64,000 nt of DNA from Luteolibacter sp. Y139 (lineage in GTDB: Bacteria > Verrucomicrobiota > Verrucomicrobiia > Verrucomicrobiales > Akkermansiaceae). The position numbers were made by a program, and so were the translations under genes. This document shows positions 42,112 through 52,152 of the stretch, one piece after another. The stretch is from NCBI RefSeq assembly GCF_038066715.1, contig NZ_JBBUKT010000002.1, positions 62,001-126,000 on the forward strand. The letters are read 5' to 3'. Every line of letters begins with the position of its first letter. The first letter of the stretch is position 1. The notes beneath the pieces were generated by a model. It saw only the letters and a program-made list of their open reading frames with translations, was not told where the DNA came from and ran no database searches.

Positions 42112-45100
42112 GTGACCTCGACCTTCAAAAAACTTTCCATCCGGACCGCTCTCGTTTCCCTGTCCGTCCACACCGTTGTCGCGGCCAACGGCACCTGGAC
42201 CAATCCCGCCGGAGGATCCTGGGCAGACACTAACAACTGGCTCTCTGGAGTTGTGGCCGGAGGGGCTGACTCGGTCGCCTATTTCTCGACCCTGGATCTC
42301 AGTGCGAATGCCACCGTCACACTCGATGGAGACCGGACCATTCGCGGAATGCTGTTCGCGGATACCGCTCCCAGCAATGGCTGGATCATCAATACGGGAA
42401 CGTCTGGAACGTTGACGCTGGCAGATACCCTTGCAACCCCGGTGCTTTCCGTCGCGGACGGGACGAGCCAAATCGGGGCAGTGGTGGGAGGCACAAGCGG
42501 CATTCAGAAAACCGGTGCCGGGACCTTGCTGCTTTCGGGAGCGAATACGTTCACCGGGAACCTGACGGTTTCCGCAGGAACGCTTAGTGCCGGGAATGCT
42601 GCAGCGCTGGGGGCGGCAGGGGCGGGAAATGAAACGGTGGTTGCCAGCGGTGCGACGCTCGACATCAACGGCCAAGCCTTAACCAACACGGAGATCATCA
42701 AGCTGGGTGGCACGCTGCTGAACAATGGTGGTGCCCAGCAGAATGCGCTTAACAAGGTGGTCCTCACGGGCAATGCCACGGTCAGTGGCACCGCGCGCTT
42801 TGACATCCGTCCGGGCACGACCCCGACTCTCGATCTGGCCGGTTTCACGCTGACCAAAACCGGTGCGAATCAATTCAGCATGGTGGGCACGGCGATCAGC
42901 GCGGGCAACGTGGTGATCAATCAGGGCATCTTCAGCGTGGAGACCACCAGCACGATGACCGGCACGGGCACCACGACGATCAATAGCCCCGGCGTCCTCG
43001 GTCTCTACGGCAATGGCGATACCTTGCTCACTCGTTCGATCGTTTCCAATAACGGCACGATCCAGAATCTGGGCAGCGACGCGAACATCAACACGCCGAT
43101 CTCGATGGCGACCGGCACCACGCTCACTCTCACGGGCACCAATACCACGAACCTGCGCACCGGTGTCATTTCCGGGACGGGCTCCATTTCGAAGACAGGC
43201 TCTGGCACGTTTGCCACGAACTTGAACCACACCTTCGTCGGCAAAACCACTGTCACCGGCGGTTACATGGGCATGCATGGGGATGGCGCGCTCGGGCCGA
43301 ACCCCGCCACCTTCCAGGCGGACCAACTGACGCTTGATGGGGGTGGCATTTATGACGTGGCGGCCGGTGTTTATTTCATCAACGGTGGCCCGGTCTTCAG
43401 CGGCACCCGCGGGATCACGCTCGGCCCCGGCGGCGGCATCTTTGATGCGTATGGTGCTGCCAACTCCCGCTCGCGGATCGGTCTCGCCAGTGTGATCAGC
43501 GGCCCCGGCAAATTGACCAAGAACGGTGGCGGCTACATCGAGTTGAGTGCTGCCAACACTTACGCGGGCGGCACCACCATCGGCGGTGGCCCGGACGTTA
43601 CGGACACCATTCCCAACAGTGCCTTCAATCTTTCGAACTACGGCGGCTTTGGTCCCGGGCCGATCAACTTCGTCAATGGCGGTGCGATCAATGGACTGCG
43701 CTTCACGACGACGGGGACTCTTGCCAATGAGATCAGTCTCAACTCCGTCGCAGCATCGACGACCCGCTTCAACGTGGACAGCGGTGCGATCGCCACCATC
43801 GGCGGCGATTTGTTTGGCGGAGCTTACCCCGGTCCGAAGTTCCAGGTCGGTGGGGCCGGTGTGCTGGTGTTGGCTGGTGACAAGGGCTACTCCAGCGATA
43901 CCGAGGTAATCAGTGGCAGGTTGCTGGTGAACGGCAACGTGCTCAACTCCGATACCTACGCTCGCGCTGGTGGCAGCATTGGTGGCAGCGGCGTCGTTCG
44001 TTTGCTCACGCTTGACGAAGGATCGAACATCATCGCGTCCACTCCGCCGCTGGGAACCATCTTCGGCGTTTACGCGAACAAGACCGACAAGGGCGTGGGT
44101 GTCATCGTGCCGAACAGCTCACCAACGCCCGGGTTGAAGACCGTGGACGTGGTCTACTACGGCGACGACGTGGATGGCTTCGCACCGGATACCGCAAACT
44201 TCAACACGGCGGCTTACCGGGGTGCGAGCGTGGCCAACAACACGGTCACCAACAAGATCACCATGAGCTACACCAGCTCCGCGCTCACCTGGAGCGGTCT
44301 AGGCACGGTGTGGGACGTGGCCACGACGGCTTCGTGGGTGGAGGGCAACAATCTTTTCTATCAGGGCGACGCGGTGACTTTCAATGAGCCTGCCGCCGCG
44401 GCGACGGTGACCATGACCGGCCTGCTTGCTCCTTCCTCGGTCACGGTCGCCAATACGACCAACGCATACACCTTCGGTGGCACCGGCTCGATCATCACCG
44501 GTTCGCTGGTGAAGAACGGCTCGGGCATGCTGGTGATGCCCAATGCGAATTCCTTCGCGGGCGGCACCACCATCAACGGCGGCACCGTTTCACTCAGCGC
44601 CTCCACCACCGCTTCCGGGAGCAACAACCCCGGCGCGCTCGGCTCCGGTCCGGTGACGGTGAATACCGGCGGCCTGCTGAAGCTCTGGATCAACAACGGT
44701 ACCACCAACTACCTCAGCAACCCGGTGACGCTTGATGGCGGTCGCATCCTCGGTGAAGACGGCATCAACGTCCTGAAGGGCGGGCTGACCTTGGCGGCGG
44801 GCGGCGGCACGCTTTCCGCGAAGTGGAACAACAAGAACACGGTGGTGGACAGCCTGCTGTCCGGCCCCGGTAAGCTCACGGTCTTCCGTGAGACGCCGAG
44901 CGGCGAGACCGGTGCTTCTGTCGTTCTCAATCAGGCAAATACCTATACCGGTGGCACCGATCTTCTTTCGGGTTTCCTCCGCGCGGCCTATAGCGATGCC
45001 GCGCTGGGCACGGGCACGCTTACCTTCACCGGTGCGGGCACCTTTGCCACCGCAGTCGGAGGGGGCGCGCGCACCATCGCGAACCCGGTGGTGATCAATA

Positions 45101-46599
45101 CCGGGATCATCGGTTCGCTCGATGGCGGGCAATTCCCGCTGACGATGTCCGGCCCGATCAGTGGTCCGGGCACGCTGCAGTCGACGTCCTCTGGCTTGAT
45201 CGTGCTCTCCGGGAACAACAGCTACACCGGCGGCACGAACTTTACCGGCACCGGCTTGATGCGCCTGGATAGCACCGGCGCGCTCGGCACCACTGGCACC
45301 TTGTCCTTTACCGGCGGGACCATGCAGGCGAGTGCGGCGAATACGACGGACTATTCGGCCCGTTTCTCCACCGCGGCGAACCAGCAATACAAGATCGACA
45401 CCAATGGCCAGACGGTGACCTGGGCATCTCCGCTGACCAGCACCGGCGGCAGCATCCAGAAGTTCGGCACCGGCACGCTGATCCTCACCGGAGCCAGCAC
45501 CTATACCGGTGGCACGAACATCAAGCCGGGCGGTGTTTTGGAAACCGGGCTGATCTCGGACACTGGCGCGACGCCGATCGGGACCCTCTCGACGGCTGCG
45601 GCCAGCTACATCAGCCTCGATGGCGGGACCTTCCGCTACAGTGGCGCGAGTTCCGTCGCGACGACTCGCTACCTGTGGAACGATCAAACGACCAGCACCG
45701 TGGAGGTGGTTAATGCGGGGGTGACGCTGGCTTTCAACAGCACCGGTGGCACCATCAACAAGCCCTTCATCAAGACCGGTGCAGGCACGTTGACGACGAT
45801 CGATTCGATCGACGGCGCTGGGACGACAGTCACGGTGAACGGCGGCACCCTGAATCTCAACGGCACGAACACCTACACCGGCGACACCATCGTCAATGCG
45901 GGATCCTTGTCGCTCGGCATCGCCTCGCTGCCGAATGGCGCGGATGTCCGGTTGGCTTCCGGGGTCAACCTGAACCTGGCATTCACGGGGACCGATACGA
46001 TCGACCAACTCTTCATCGGCGGGGTCGAAATGGCGTTGGGCACGTGGGGAAGCCCGACTTCGACCGCCACCAACAAGAGCCCTCTGATTACCGGCACGGG
46101 CATTCTCAATGTCACGACCGGTCCGGTCGGCGGAGCCTATGACACATGGGCGACGGCAACGGGCCTAACAGAGGCTAACAAGGGCAAGGCGCTTGATCCG
46201 GATGGCGATGGCATGAGCAACCTCGGCGAGTTCGCCTTCGACAGCCTGCCGCTTGCCGGAGCGAGCAGTGGCAAGATCGTTTCCAAGATCGCCACGATCG
46301 GCGGACAGCAGGTGCTGACGCTCACGCTGCCGGTCCGGACCGGTGCGGTCTTTACCGGTGCCACCGAGAAGACGTCGCAGCTTATCGATGGTGTCGTTTA
46401 CCGGATCCAAAACTCGGGAAATCTGCTGACCTTCCCGCTGGAAGTGATCGAGGTGACGGGTGCCGATGCGACGGCCATCCAGGCCGGTTTGCCTGCTCTG
46501 ACACCAGGGGGCGGTTGGGCGTATCGCACCTTCCGCGCGGCGGGGATCGTTTCCTCAGCGACCAAGCAATTCCTCCGCGCCAAGGCTGACGAGAGCTGA
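42112..46599 (+). CDS. Giant autotransporter-associated beta-strand repeat (PATR) protein
   Basis: 1495 aa from GTG at 42112, whose product begins with a signal peptide (FKKLSIRTALVSLSVHTVVAA). Repeats of the type G-x-[IL]-x-K-x-G-x-G-T-L-x-L-x-[GA]-x-N-T-[FY]-T-G-x-T occur through the chain (GIQKTGAGTLLLSGANTFTG, GKLTKNGGGYIELSAANTYAG, SIQKFGTGTLILTGASTYTG), which would fold as a beta-helix. No C-terminal autotransporter barrel is seen. The end has DPDGDGMSNLGEFAFDS followed by YRIQNSGNLLTF, a Verrucomicrobial surface-protein ending. Likely secreted or surface-exposed by another route. Confidence 0.88.
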   Translation: MTSTFKKLSIRTALVSLSVHTVVAANGTWTNPAGGSWADTNNWLSGVVAGGADSVAYFSTLDLSANATVTLDGDRTIRGMLFADTAPSNGWIINTGTSGTLTLADTLATPVLSVADGTSQIGAVVGGTSGIQKTGAGTLLLSGANTFTGNLTVSAGTLSAGNAAALGAAGAGNETVVASGATLDINGQALTNTEIIKLGGTLLNNGGAQQNALNKVVLTGNATVSGTARFDIRPGTTPTLDLAGFTLTKTGANQFSMVGTAISAGNVVINQGIFSVETTSTMTGTGTTTINSPGVLGLYGNGDTLLTRSIVSNNGTIQNLGSDANINTPISMATGTTLTLTGTNTTNLRTGVISGTGSISKTGSGTFATNLNHTFVGKTTVTGGYMGMHGDGALGPNPATFQADQLTLDGGGIYDVAAGVYFINGGPVFSGTRGITLGPGGGIFDAYGAANSRSRIGLASVISGPGKLTKNGGGYIELSAANTYAGGTTIGGGPDVTDTIPNSAFNLSNYGGFGPGPINFVNGGAINGLRFTTTGTLANEISLNSVAASTTRFNVDSGAIATIGGDLFGGAYPGPKFQVGGAGVLVLAGDKGYSSDTEVISGRLLVNGNVLNSDTYARAGGSIGGSGVVRLLTLDEGSNIIASTPPLGTIFGVYANKTDKGVGVIVPNSSPTPGLKTVDVVYYGDDVDGFAPDTANFNTAAYRGASVANNTVTNKITMSYTSSALTWSGLGTVWDVATTASWVEGNNLFYQGDAVTFNEPAAAATVTMTGLLAPSSVTVANTTNAYTFGGTGSIITGSLVKNGSGMLVMPNANSFAGGTTINGGTVSLSASTTASGSNNPGALGSGPVTVNTGGLLKLWINNGTTNYLSNPVTLDGGRILGEDGINVLKGGLTLAAGGGTLSAKWNNKNTVVDSLLSGPGKLTVFRETPSGETGASVVLNQANTYTGGTDLLSGFLRAAYSDAALGTGTLTFTGAGTFATAVGGGARTIANPVVINTGIIGSLDGGQFPLTMSGPISGPGTLQSTSSGLIVLSGNNSYTGGTNFTGTGLMRLDSTGALGTTGTLSFTGGTMQASAANTTDYSARFSTAANQQYKIDTNGQTVTWASPLTSTGGSIQKFGTGTLILTGASTYTGGTNIKPGGVLETGLISDTGATPIGTLSTAAASYISLDGGTFRYSGASSVATTRYLWNDQTTSTVEVVNAGVTLAFNSTGGTINKPFIKTGAGTLTTIDSIDGAGTTVTVNGGTLNLNGTNTYTGDTIVNAGSLSLGIASLPNGADVRLASGVNLNLAFTGTDTIDQLFIGGVEMALGTWGSPTSTATNKSPLITGTGILNVTTGPVGGAYDTWATATGLTEANKGKALDPDGDGMSNLGEFAFDSLPLAGASSGKIVSKIATIGGQQVLTLTLPVRTGAVFTGATEKTSQLIDGVVYRIQNSGNLLTFPLEVIEVTGADATAIQAGLPALTPGGGWAYRTFRAAGIVSSATKQFLRAKADES

Positions 46600-46624
46600 A
46601 CACCATCTGCTAGTGGCGGCTTGT

Positions 46625-46660
46625 GGAAGTCACGAGGCGGTCCGCCGTTCCGTGACTTCC
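46625..46660. terminator. Long inverted repeat between convergent genes
   Basis: GGAAGTCACG (46625-46634) pairs perfectly with CGTGACTTCC (46651-46660); the loop itself contains GGCGG/CCGCC. It covers the stop of the 161-aa gene and lies 26 bases after the giant repeat gene. It has no T-tract, so it may work bidirectionally as a weak terminator. Confidence 0.45.
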
Positions 46661-47115
46661 AGGCCGCCGTGGAGCTTGTGGGAAAGGACGAACTCTTCGC
46701 GGGTGGTCTCGTGCTTTTCATTCGAGCCATACTCGAGGCGCACGGTTACAAGGCCCGCTTCATTCGTGATGCTGAGGATGCGGAAGACGGGTTCCCTTCG
46801 CAGGCGGATGAAGCAGAACAGTGGGACGTCCGGATGATGAGCGTTCCACAGCCAATGCGCCGGGAGGAAATCCGGCACGTCCGCGAGGGCGGAGAAGATC
46901 GCGCGGATTCGTTTTTCGCCGTGGCGCCCGGCGAGGCGTGAGGCGGACTTCTTGGCGAGCAAACCTTCCCACCAGGCGGCGAGCGGGTTCTCCTGCGCCT
47001 CCACCACCTCCTCGATCAAGCTCCGGGCGTGAAAGGCCATCGCCACGTGCAACTGCTCCCGGGTCATCAACCCGGCTTCGAAGTCTTCGAAGAGTTGTGG
47101 CGGGGTGCGGAGCAT
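46630..47115 (-). CDS. Unknown protein, 161 aa, downstream of mrp
   Basis: Starts at ATG 47115 (MLRTPPQLFEDFEAGLMTRE), eight bases after the mrp stop, so it is probably co-transcribed. Frames extending further upstream lie antisense or out of frame inside mrp and are not credible. It has an N-terminal helical region (HVAMAFHARSLIEEVVEAQ) and no signal peptide or cysteine pair. I do not recognise it. A role with Mrp is conceivable only from position. Confidence 0.6.
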   Translation of the reverse strand: MLRTPPQLFEDFEAGLMTREQLHVAMAFHARSLIEEVVEAQENPLAAWWEGLLAKKSASRLAGRHGEKRIRAIFSALADVPDFLPAHWLWNAHHPDVPLFCFIRLRREPVFRILSITNEAGLVTVRLEYGSNEKHETTREEFVLSHKLHGGLEVTERRTAS

Positions 47116-47123
47116 CGTGAGGA

Positions 47124-48179
47124 TTAACGTGCTGGCACTCTTTCCCTGAGCGCTGCGGCGATCTGTTGGAAGGCTGCTGCGACCGGATGCTCGGCCGCGG
47201 GGATCAGCGCGACCGGCGTGCCGGCATCGCCGCGCTCGCGGGTTTGTGGGTCGATCGGGATCTGGGCGAGGAGCGGGACATTCAGGGTCGCGGCTTCGCG
47301 GACGCCGCCGCCTTCGCCGAAGAGGTAGTAGCGCTGGCCGTGGTCGCACTCGAACCATGCCATGTTTTCGACGAGGCCGAGGATGGGGACGTTCACCTTC
47401 GCGAACATCGACACTGCCTTGCGCGCGTCGATGAGGGCCATCTCCTGCGGCGTGGTCACGATCACCACGCCATCGACCGCGACGGTCTGGACGATGGTGA
47501 GCTGGATATCGCCGGTGCCGGGAGGGAGGTCGAGGATGAGGTAGTCGAGATCGCCCCACTCCACCTGACGGAGGAATTGCTGGGTGTAGCGGGTGGCCAT
47601 GGGGCCGCGGACGATGACCGGCGAGCGGTCTTCGAGGAGGAAGCCCATCGACATGAGCTTCAGGCCATAGGCTTCGATCGGAATGATCTCGTCGTTGGCA
47701 TTCGCCATCGGGCGCTCGTGGCTGCCGAACATCTGGGCGACCGAGGGGCCATAGAGGTCGCAGTCGCAGAGGCCGACCTTGGCGCCGATCTTGGAGAGGG
47801 CGACGGCGAGATTGGCGGCGACGGTGGATTTGCCGACGCCGCCCTTGCCGGAGGCGACGGCGATGATGCGCTTCACGCCGGGGATGGAGGATTTGCCGGT
47901 GACGTCGCCACCACCTGTGCTGCCTTGCTGGCCCTGGGGCTCCTTCACCTCGATTTCGACCTTCACCGAGCCGACGTCTGGCAGGGGATCCAGCACGGCG
48001 TGGCATTCCTTGAAAATCTGTTCGGGGACCTTCGGGTCCTTGGTGGCGATCTCGATCTTCACGGTCAGCACGCCGTTTTCATGGCGGATGTCCTTCACGA
48101 GGCCGAAGGAGACGATGTCCCGGGAGAAGCCGGGGTAGCGGACGTGGCGGAGGGCTTCCTTGATGAATTCGGGACTCAC
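47124..48179 (-). CDS. mrp: Mrp/NBP35-type iron-sulfur carrier ATPase
   Basis: 351 aa from the GTG at 48179. N-terminal MIP18 (DUF59) domain SPEFIKEALRHVRYPGFSRDIVSFG, then deviant Walker A SGKGGVGKST, DCDLYGPS, GPMATRYTQQFL, LDLPPGTGDIQLT and TTPQEMALIDARKA. It transfers Fe-S clusters to apoproteins. The CxxC cluster site that normally reads C-P-x-C-G before the IFG motif is here FECDHGQRYYLFG, with only one Cys. It is divergent from an ABC ATPase gene (97-base gap) and followed by the unknown 161-aa gene. Confidence 0.9.
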   Translation of the reverse strand: MSPEFIKEALRHVRYPGFSRDIVSFGLVKDIRHENGVLTVKIEIATKDPKVPEQIFKECHAVLDPLPDVGSVKVEIEVKEPQGQQGSTGGGDVTGKSSIPGVKRIIAVASGKGGVGKSTVAANLAVALSKIGAKVGLCDCDLYGPSVAQMFGSHERPMANANDEIIPIEAYGLKLMSMGFLLEDRSPVIVRGPMATRYTQQFLRQVEWGDLDYLILDLPPGTGDIQLTIVQTVAVDGVVIVTTPQEMALIDARKAVSMFAKVNVPILGLVENMAWFECDHGQRYYLFGEGGGVREAATLNVPLLAQIPIDPQTRERGDAGTPVALIPAAEHPVAAAFQQIAAALRERVPAR

Positions 48180-48276
48180 GGCGGCGGAAGCAAGGGCGCG
48201 ATCCGGTGTCCTGTCAACCCGTGGAGTTCCGGCGGCTGGCCTTGACGTGAGAGAGGGGAGCCGGAACGCTGGACGG

Positions 48277-48948
<672 letters not shown>

Positions 48949-49042
48949 CTGCGGTTCCGAGTGGGCAACCGCCAAAAGACGGCAATAGTCCGTCAAGGAT
49001 CGCGCTTGCCCTCGGGTCGCCGCTTTCCTTCCCTGCGCCCCG

Positions 49043-49969
49043 ATGTCCGACGACGCTCCTGCCGAAATCACCGCCGCTCCGGAGGCCCCGGAGCCTGCGC
49101 CGGGGTTCCGCAGGGACATGATGGTGCTGACGAAGATGCGGCTGAATGTCTTCGTGCTGATCACGACGTTCTTCGGTTTCCTGCTGGCCTCGCGCGGGCA
49201 TCACTTCGATCTCTGGCGGCTCATTCACACCCTGCTCGGGACGGCTGCGGCGGCTTTCGGGTCCGCGGCCTTCAACCAGCTGATGGAGGTGGATTTGGAC
49301 GCGCGTATGAAACGCACGGCGAATCGCCCGTTGCCGGCGCGGCGGATGGATCCGCTATTCGCCTTCGGCGTGGGCTGGATACTTTCCGCGGCGGGGATCA
49401 TCCACCTCGCGGTGAAGATCGGCACCTGGCCGGCGGTTCTGGCGGCGATCACGGTGGCGGTTTACGTGTTCGTTTACACGCCGCTCAAGCGGGTCAGCAG
49501 CACGAACACGCTGGTGGGCGCGATTCCCGGAGCAATTCCCCCGATGATCGGGTGGACGGCGGCGGGTGGGGCTTTTGATGGTGGCGCGTGGTTCCTTTTC
49601 ACACTGCTGGCGCTGTGGCAGCTCCCGCACTTCGTGGCGATCAATTGGCTGTGCCGGGAGGAGTATGAGAATGCCGGCTACAAGATGTGGTCGGATGGGG
49701 ATGTGAGCGGCCGGCGCAGCGGGATGCTGGCGGCGATCTTTTCGATTGGTCTGGCGATGCTGCCGGTGTGGCCGTGGCTGGCTGGCTGGACGCCGGGCTG
49801 GCAGGGCCATGTGGCGCTCGCCGGTGGTGTGCTGGCGGGGCTGCTGATGGCGGCGCTCGCCGGGCGTTTCATGCGGGATGGGCAGCGCCCGTCGTTCCGA
49901 CGGCTTTTCCTGTTCACGCTGCTCTATCTGCCACTGGAGCTTGGATTGCTTGCCATCGCGTGGGGCTAG
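49043..49969 (+). CDS. ctaB: Protoheme IX farnesyltransferase
   Basis: 308 aa integral membrane enzyme making heme O from heme B and farnesyl diphosphate for heme-copper oxidases. UbiA-family metal motif NQLMEVDLDARMKRTANRPLP (in parts: N-x-x-x-D-x-D, R-T-x-N-R-P-L), YTPLKRVSSTNTLVGAIPGA and PHFVAINWLCREEYENAGY with second Asp/Glu-rich loop region. Eight or so membrane helices. First gene of a run with two SCO-like proteins and DUF420, a cytochrome oxidase assembly set. Confidence 0.93.
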   Translation: MSDDAPAEITAAPEAPEPAPGFRRDMMVLTKMRLNVFVLITTFFGFLLASRGHHFDLWRLIHTLLGTAAAAFGSAAFNQLMEVDLDARMKRTANRPLPARRMDPLFAFGVGWILSAAGIIHLAVKIGTWPAVLAAITVAVYVFVYTPLKRVSSTNTLVGAIPGAIPPMIGWTAAGGAFDGGAWFLFTLLALWQLPHFVAINWLCREEYENAGYKMWSDGDVSGRRSGMLAAIFSIGLAMLPVWPWLAGWTPGWQGHVALAGGVLAGLLMAALAGRFMRDGQRPSFRRLFLFTLLYLPLELGLLAIAWG

Positions 49970-49987
49970 TCTAGTTTCCGCCGCCCC

Positions 49988-50770
49988 ATGAGGACGCCTG
50001 ACGAACCTTTGGTCCCCGCCGAGCGCAATCCGCGCAAGCTGCGGATGACCGCCCTGATCCTGTTTGCGGTGATGATCGTCAGCGGGATCCTGATCCTGAT
50101 CTCGTATGAGAAGTGGGGGAAACTCCAGGCGGAGAAGGATGCGCAGCATGCGCGGCCGGGCATCGTCGGACGCATCGACAACAAGGCGGAATTCGGGGTG
50201 GTCCGGCAGGATGCGTCCGGAGCGAAGGTTTCCGATCTTTTTGGCAAGGTTTGGGTGGTCTGCGGGGTCTCGGTGAAGCAACCGGATACTTGGAAGGCGA
50301 CGCGCGAGGTGCTGCTGCGCTTGAGCCAGCGCTATGCCGGCAACGACGACTTCCGGATCGTGTGCTTCACGATCGATCCCGATCAGGAAGGTCCTGCCGT
50401 GCTGGATACGACGGCGAAGGAACTGGGCGTCGGCCTGCCCGGATGGTGGTTCGCTGCGGCGGGTCAGGAATACGTTCACAAGTTCCTGAAGAACCAGCTC
50501 AAGCTCGGCATCATGCCGCACCAGAAGGACGGCAAGTGGATCTACGATTCCTCGATCACGCTGGTCGATCGTGACCGCCACATCCGCCGGGCGATGGTTC
50601 CGCAGAAGCGTGGCGGGCCGGAGTATTCCGCGGTATTCGATTTCGCCCAAGCCGCCGAGTGGGACGCCAAAGGCGTGAAGACCGGCATCGACAAGAGCAA
50701 CGTCGAGCAGCTGGAGTTCCTGCTGGGACGGACCATCGACGAACTCCTCGCCCAACCTGTGACGCCATGA
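49988..50770 (+). CDS. SCO-like protein lacking copper ligands
   Basis: 260 aa. One membrane anchor (residues 20-39, MTALILFAVMIVSGILILIS) then a thioredoxin fold: KVSDLFGKVWVVC ... RIVCFTIDPDQEG ... DSSITLVDRDRHIRRAM. Compared with the next gene, the positions of the copper Cys pair are Gln98 and Thr101, and the His position is Tyr186. It is therefore probably not a copper chaperone but a structural or regulatory paralog. Overlaps the next gene by ATGA. Confidence 0.75.
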   Translation: MRTPDEPLVPAERNPRKLRMTALILFAVMIVSGILILISYEKWGKLQAEKDAQHARPGIVGRIDNKAEFGVVRQDASGAKVSDLFGKVWVVCGVSVKQPDTWKATREVLLRLSQRYAGNDDFRIVCFTIDPDQEGPAVLDTTAKELGVGLPGWWFAAAGQEYVHKFLKNQLKLGIMPHQKDGKWIYDSSITLVDRDRHIRRAMVPQKRGGPEYSAVFDFAQAAEWDAKGVKTGIDKSNVEQLEFLLGRTIDELLAQPVTP

Positions 50771-51543
50771 ACGACCGAGGAAAAATCTTTGCCATCTACG
50801 GATCGGTGGCCGCCTTGTCCGCGCTGATCATCGGCGGGGGGATGTATCTCGGCAACCGGATGCCGGAGCAGCCGGAGCCGGAAGTGATCGTCGAGAATGC
50901 CGGAGCCGAGAAGGTGGAGACGTTTTTCCCGATCCAGAAAGACTTCGCCGGGATCAATCAGGCGGGCAAGGAGGTGAAGCTGTCCGACCTCAAGGGCAAG
51001 GTCTGGCTGGTCGCGGAGTTCTTCGCGGTGTGTCCGCACTGTGCCGTCCGCAATGGCAAGGAACTGACGGCGCTGTTCGAGCAATTCAAGGGGCATCCCG
51101 ATTTCCACATGGCGTGCATTTCGGTGGATCCCACGACGGATACCTCCGAGCGGCTGGTGGAATATTCCAAGGCACTGGGTGCTGATCCGGAGCGCTGGTG
51201 GTTCATGAGTCACCCGAACGAACAGGAGACTCACGAGTATTTGGAGAAGGAGCTGAAGTTCATCCGCGTTCTGGAGCGGAAGGATCCCGCGGATCGCGAG
51301 GCCAATGGGCGCTTCCAGCACGACATGTCGATCTCGCTGGTGGACCGGGAGTGGAATGTGATCGGCAAGTGGAACCTCTACGGCGCGAGTTCCGAGGAGG
51401 GGCGCAAGCAGGATCCCGGGGCGTATGAGCGGATGAAGGGTGAGCTCCTCAGCCGCTTGACCGAGGAACTTGAGAAGAACGAAACCGCCGGCATCGATAG
51501 CGTGGCGGAAGAAGCGCCTGCCGAGGAAGTCCCCGCAAAATGA
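50767..51543 (+). CDS. SCO1/SenC-like thiol protein
   Basis: 258 aa from ATG 50767. Membrane anchor residues 7-29, then LSDLKGKVWLVAEFFAVCPHC (Cys89 and Cys92), ACISVDPTTDTSERL and FQHDMSISLVDREWNVIG with His185 where SCO proteins have their ligand. The Cys pair is CPHC (C-x-x-C), not the C-x-x-x-C of classic SCO, so a thiol oxidoreductase or modified copper role is possible. Expected to help cytochrome c oxidase Cu(A) assembly in the periplasm. Coupled to both neighbours by ATGA overlaps. Confidence 0.82.
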   Translation: MNDRGKIFAIYGSVAALSALIIGGGMYLGNRMPEQPEPEVIVENAGAEKVETFFPIQKDFAGINQAGKEVKLSDLKGKVWLVAEFFAVCPHCAVRNGKELTALFEQFKGHPDFHMACISVDPTTDTSERLVEYSKALGADPERWWFMSHPNEQETHEYLEKELKFIRVLERKDPADREANGRFQHDMSISLVDREWNVIGKWNLYGASSEEGRKQDPGAYERMKGELLSRLTEELEKNETAGIDSVAEEAPAEEVPAK

Positions 51544-52109
51544 GTGAGGAACGCAGGGAGTGGCTGTCGCGTCCGCCGCAGGAGGCGCTTTCGAAGAAGC
51601 TCAAGATCGTCGCCTGGATCCTAACAGGTGTGGTGCTGATCCTCGTCGGCCTGATGCGCCGGCCGGAGCTGCGCATCCCGCTGCCGGAGGGCTGGAGCTT
51701 TGCGTTTCTGCCGCCGGTTCATGCGGCTTTGAATACCGCGGTGAGCATCGCGCTGGTGCTCGCGCTGGTTGCGGTGAAGCAGGGGAAGATCGCGCTGCAC
51801 CGGAGTGCGATCTACGCCGCGATGGGTCTCTCGGTGGCATTCCTGCTTTGCTACGTGGCCTATCATTTCACCACTGAGGAGACCCGCTATGGCGGCACCG
51901 GTGCGATGCGGGGGATCTATTTCTTCCTGCTGATTTCCCACATCACGCTGGCCGGTGTGAGCCTGCCCTGCATCCTGATGACGTTCATCGCCGGTTTCAC
52001 GAATCGGTTCGGTGCGCACCGTCGCTTGGCCAAGTGGGTTTTCCCGCTGTGGCTTTACGTGGCCGTCACCGGTCCGATCTGTTATTTGATGCTCAAGCCT
52101 TACTATTGA
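51540..52109 (+). CDS. DUF420 membrane protein (CtaM/YozB-like)
   Basis: 189 aa with four to five membrane helices. Diagnostic DUF420 residues: PPVHAALNTAVSIALVLALVAVKQGKIALHRSAIY in parts, CYVAYHF, RGIYFFLLISHITLAG and HRRLAKWVFPLWLYVAVTGPICYLML. His pairs could bind heme or metal. Relatives such as CtaM are needed for maturation of heme-copper oxidase. It ends the ctaB-SCO-SCO block; hisD begins 43 bases later. Confidence 0.87.
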   Translation: MSEERREWLSRPPQEALSKKLKIVAWILTGVVLILVGLMRRPELRIPLPEGWSFAFLPPVHAALNTAVSIALVLALVAVKQGKIALHRSAIYAAMGLSVAFLLCYVAYHFTTEETRYGGTGAMRGIYFFLLISHITLAGVSLPCILMTFIAGFTNRFGAHRRLAKWVFPLWLYVAVTGPICYLMLKPYY

Positions 52110-52152
52110 CTTTGGTCGTCTGGCCGGGGTCTTTTTGCCTCCCGTTTCTGCC

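Noticed and set aside
46625..46660. Inverted repeat considered as an insertion-sequence end
   Set aside because: Not paired with another copy nearby and lies between convergent genes, where a terminator is more likely.
46630..48006. 458-codon frame covering the unknown gene and the mrp gene
   Set aside because: Only the part after 47115 has normal protein composition; upstream it is Arg/Pro-rich and out of frame with mrp.
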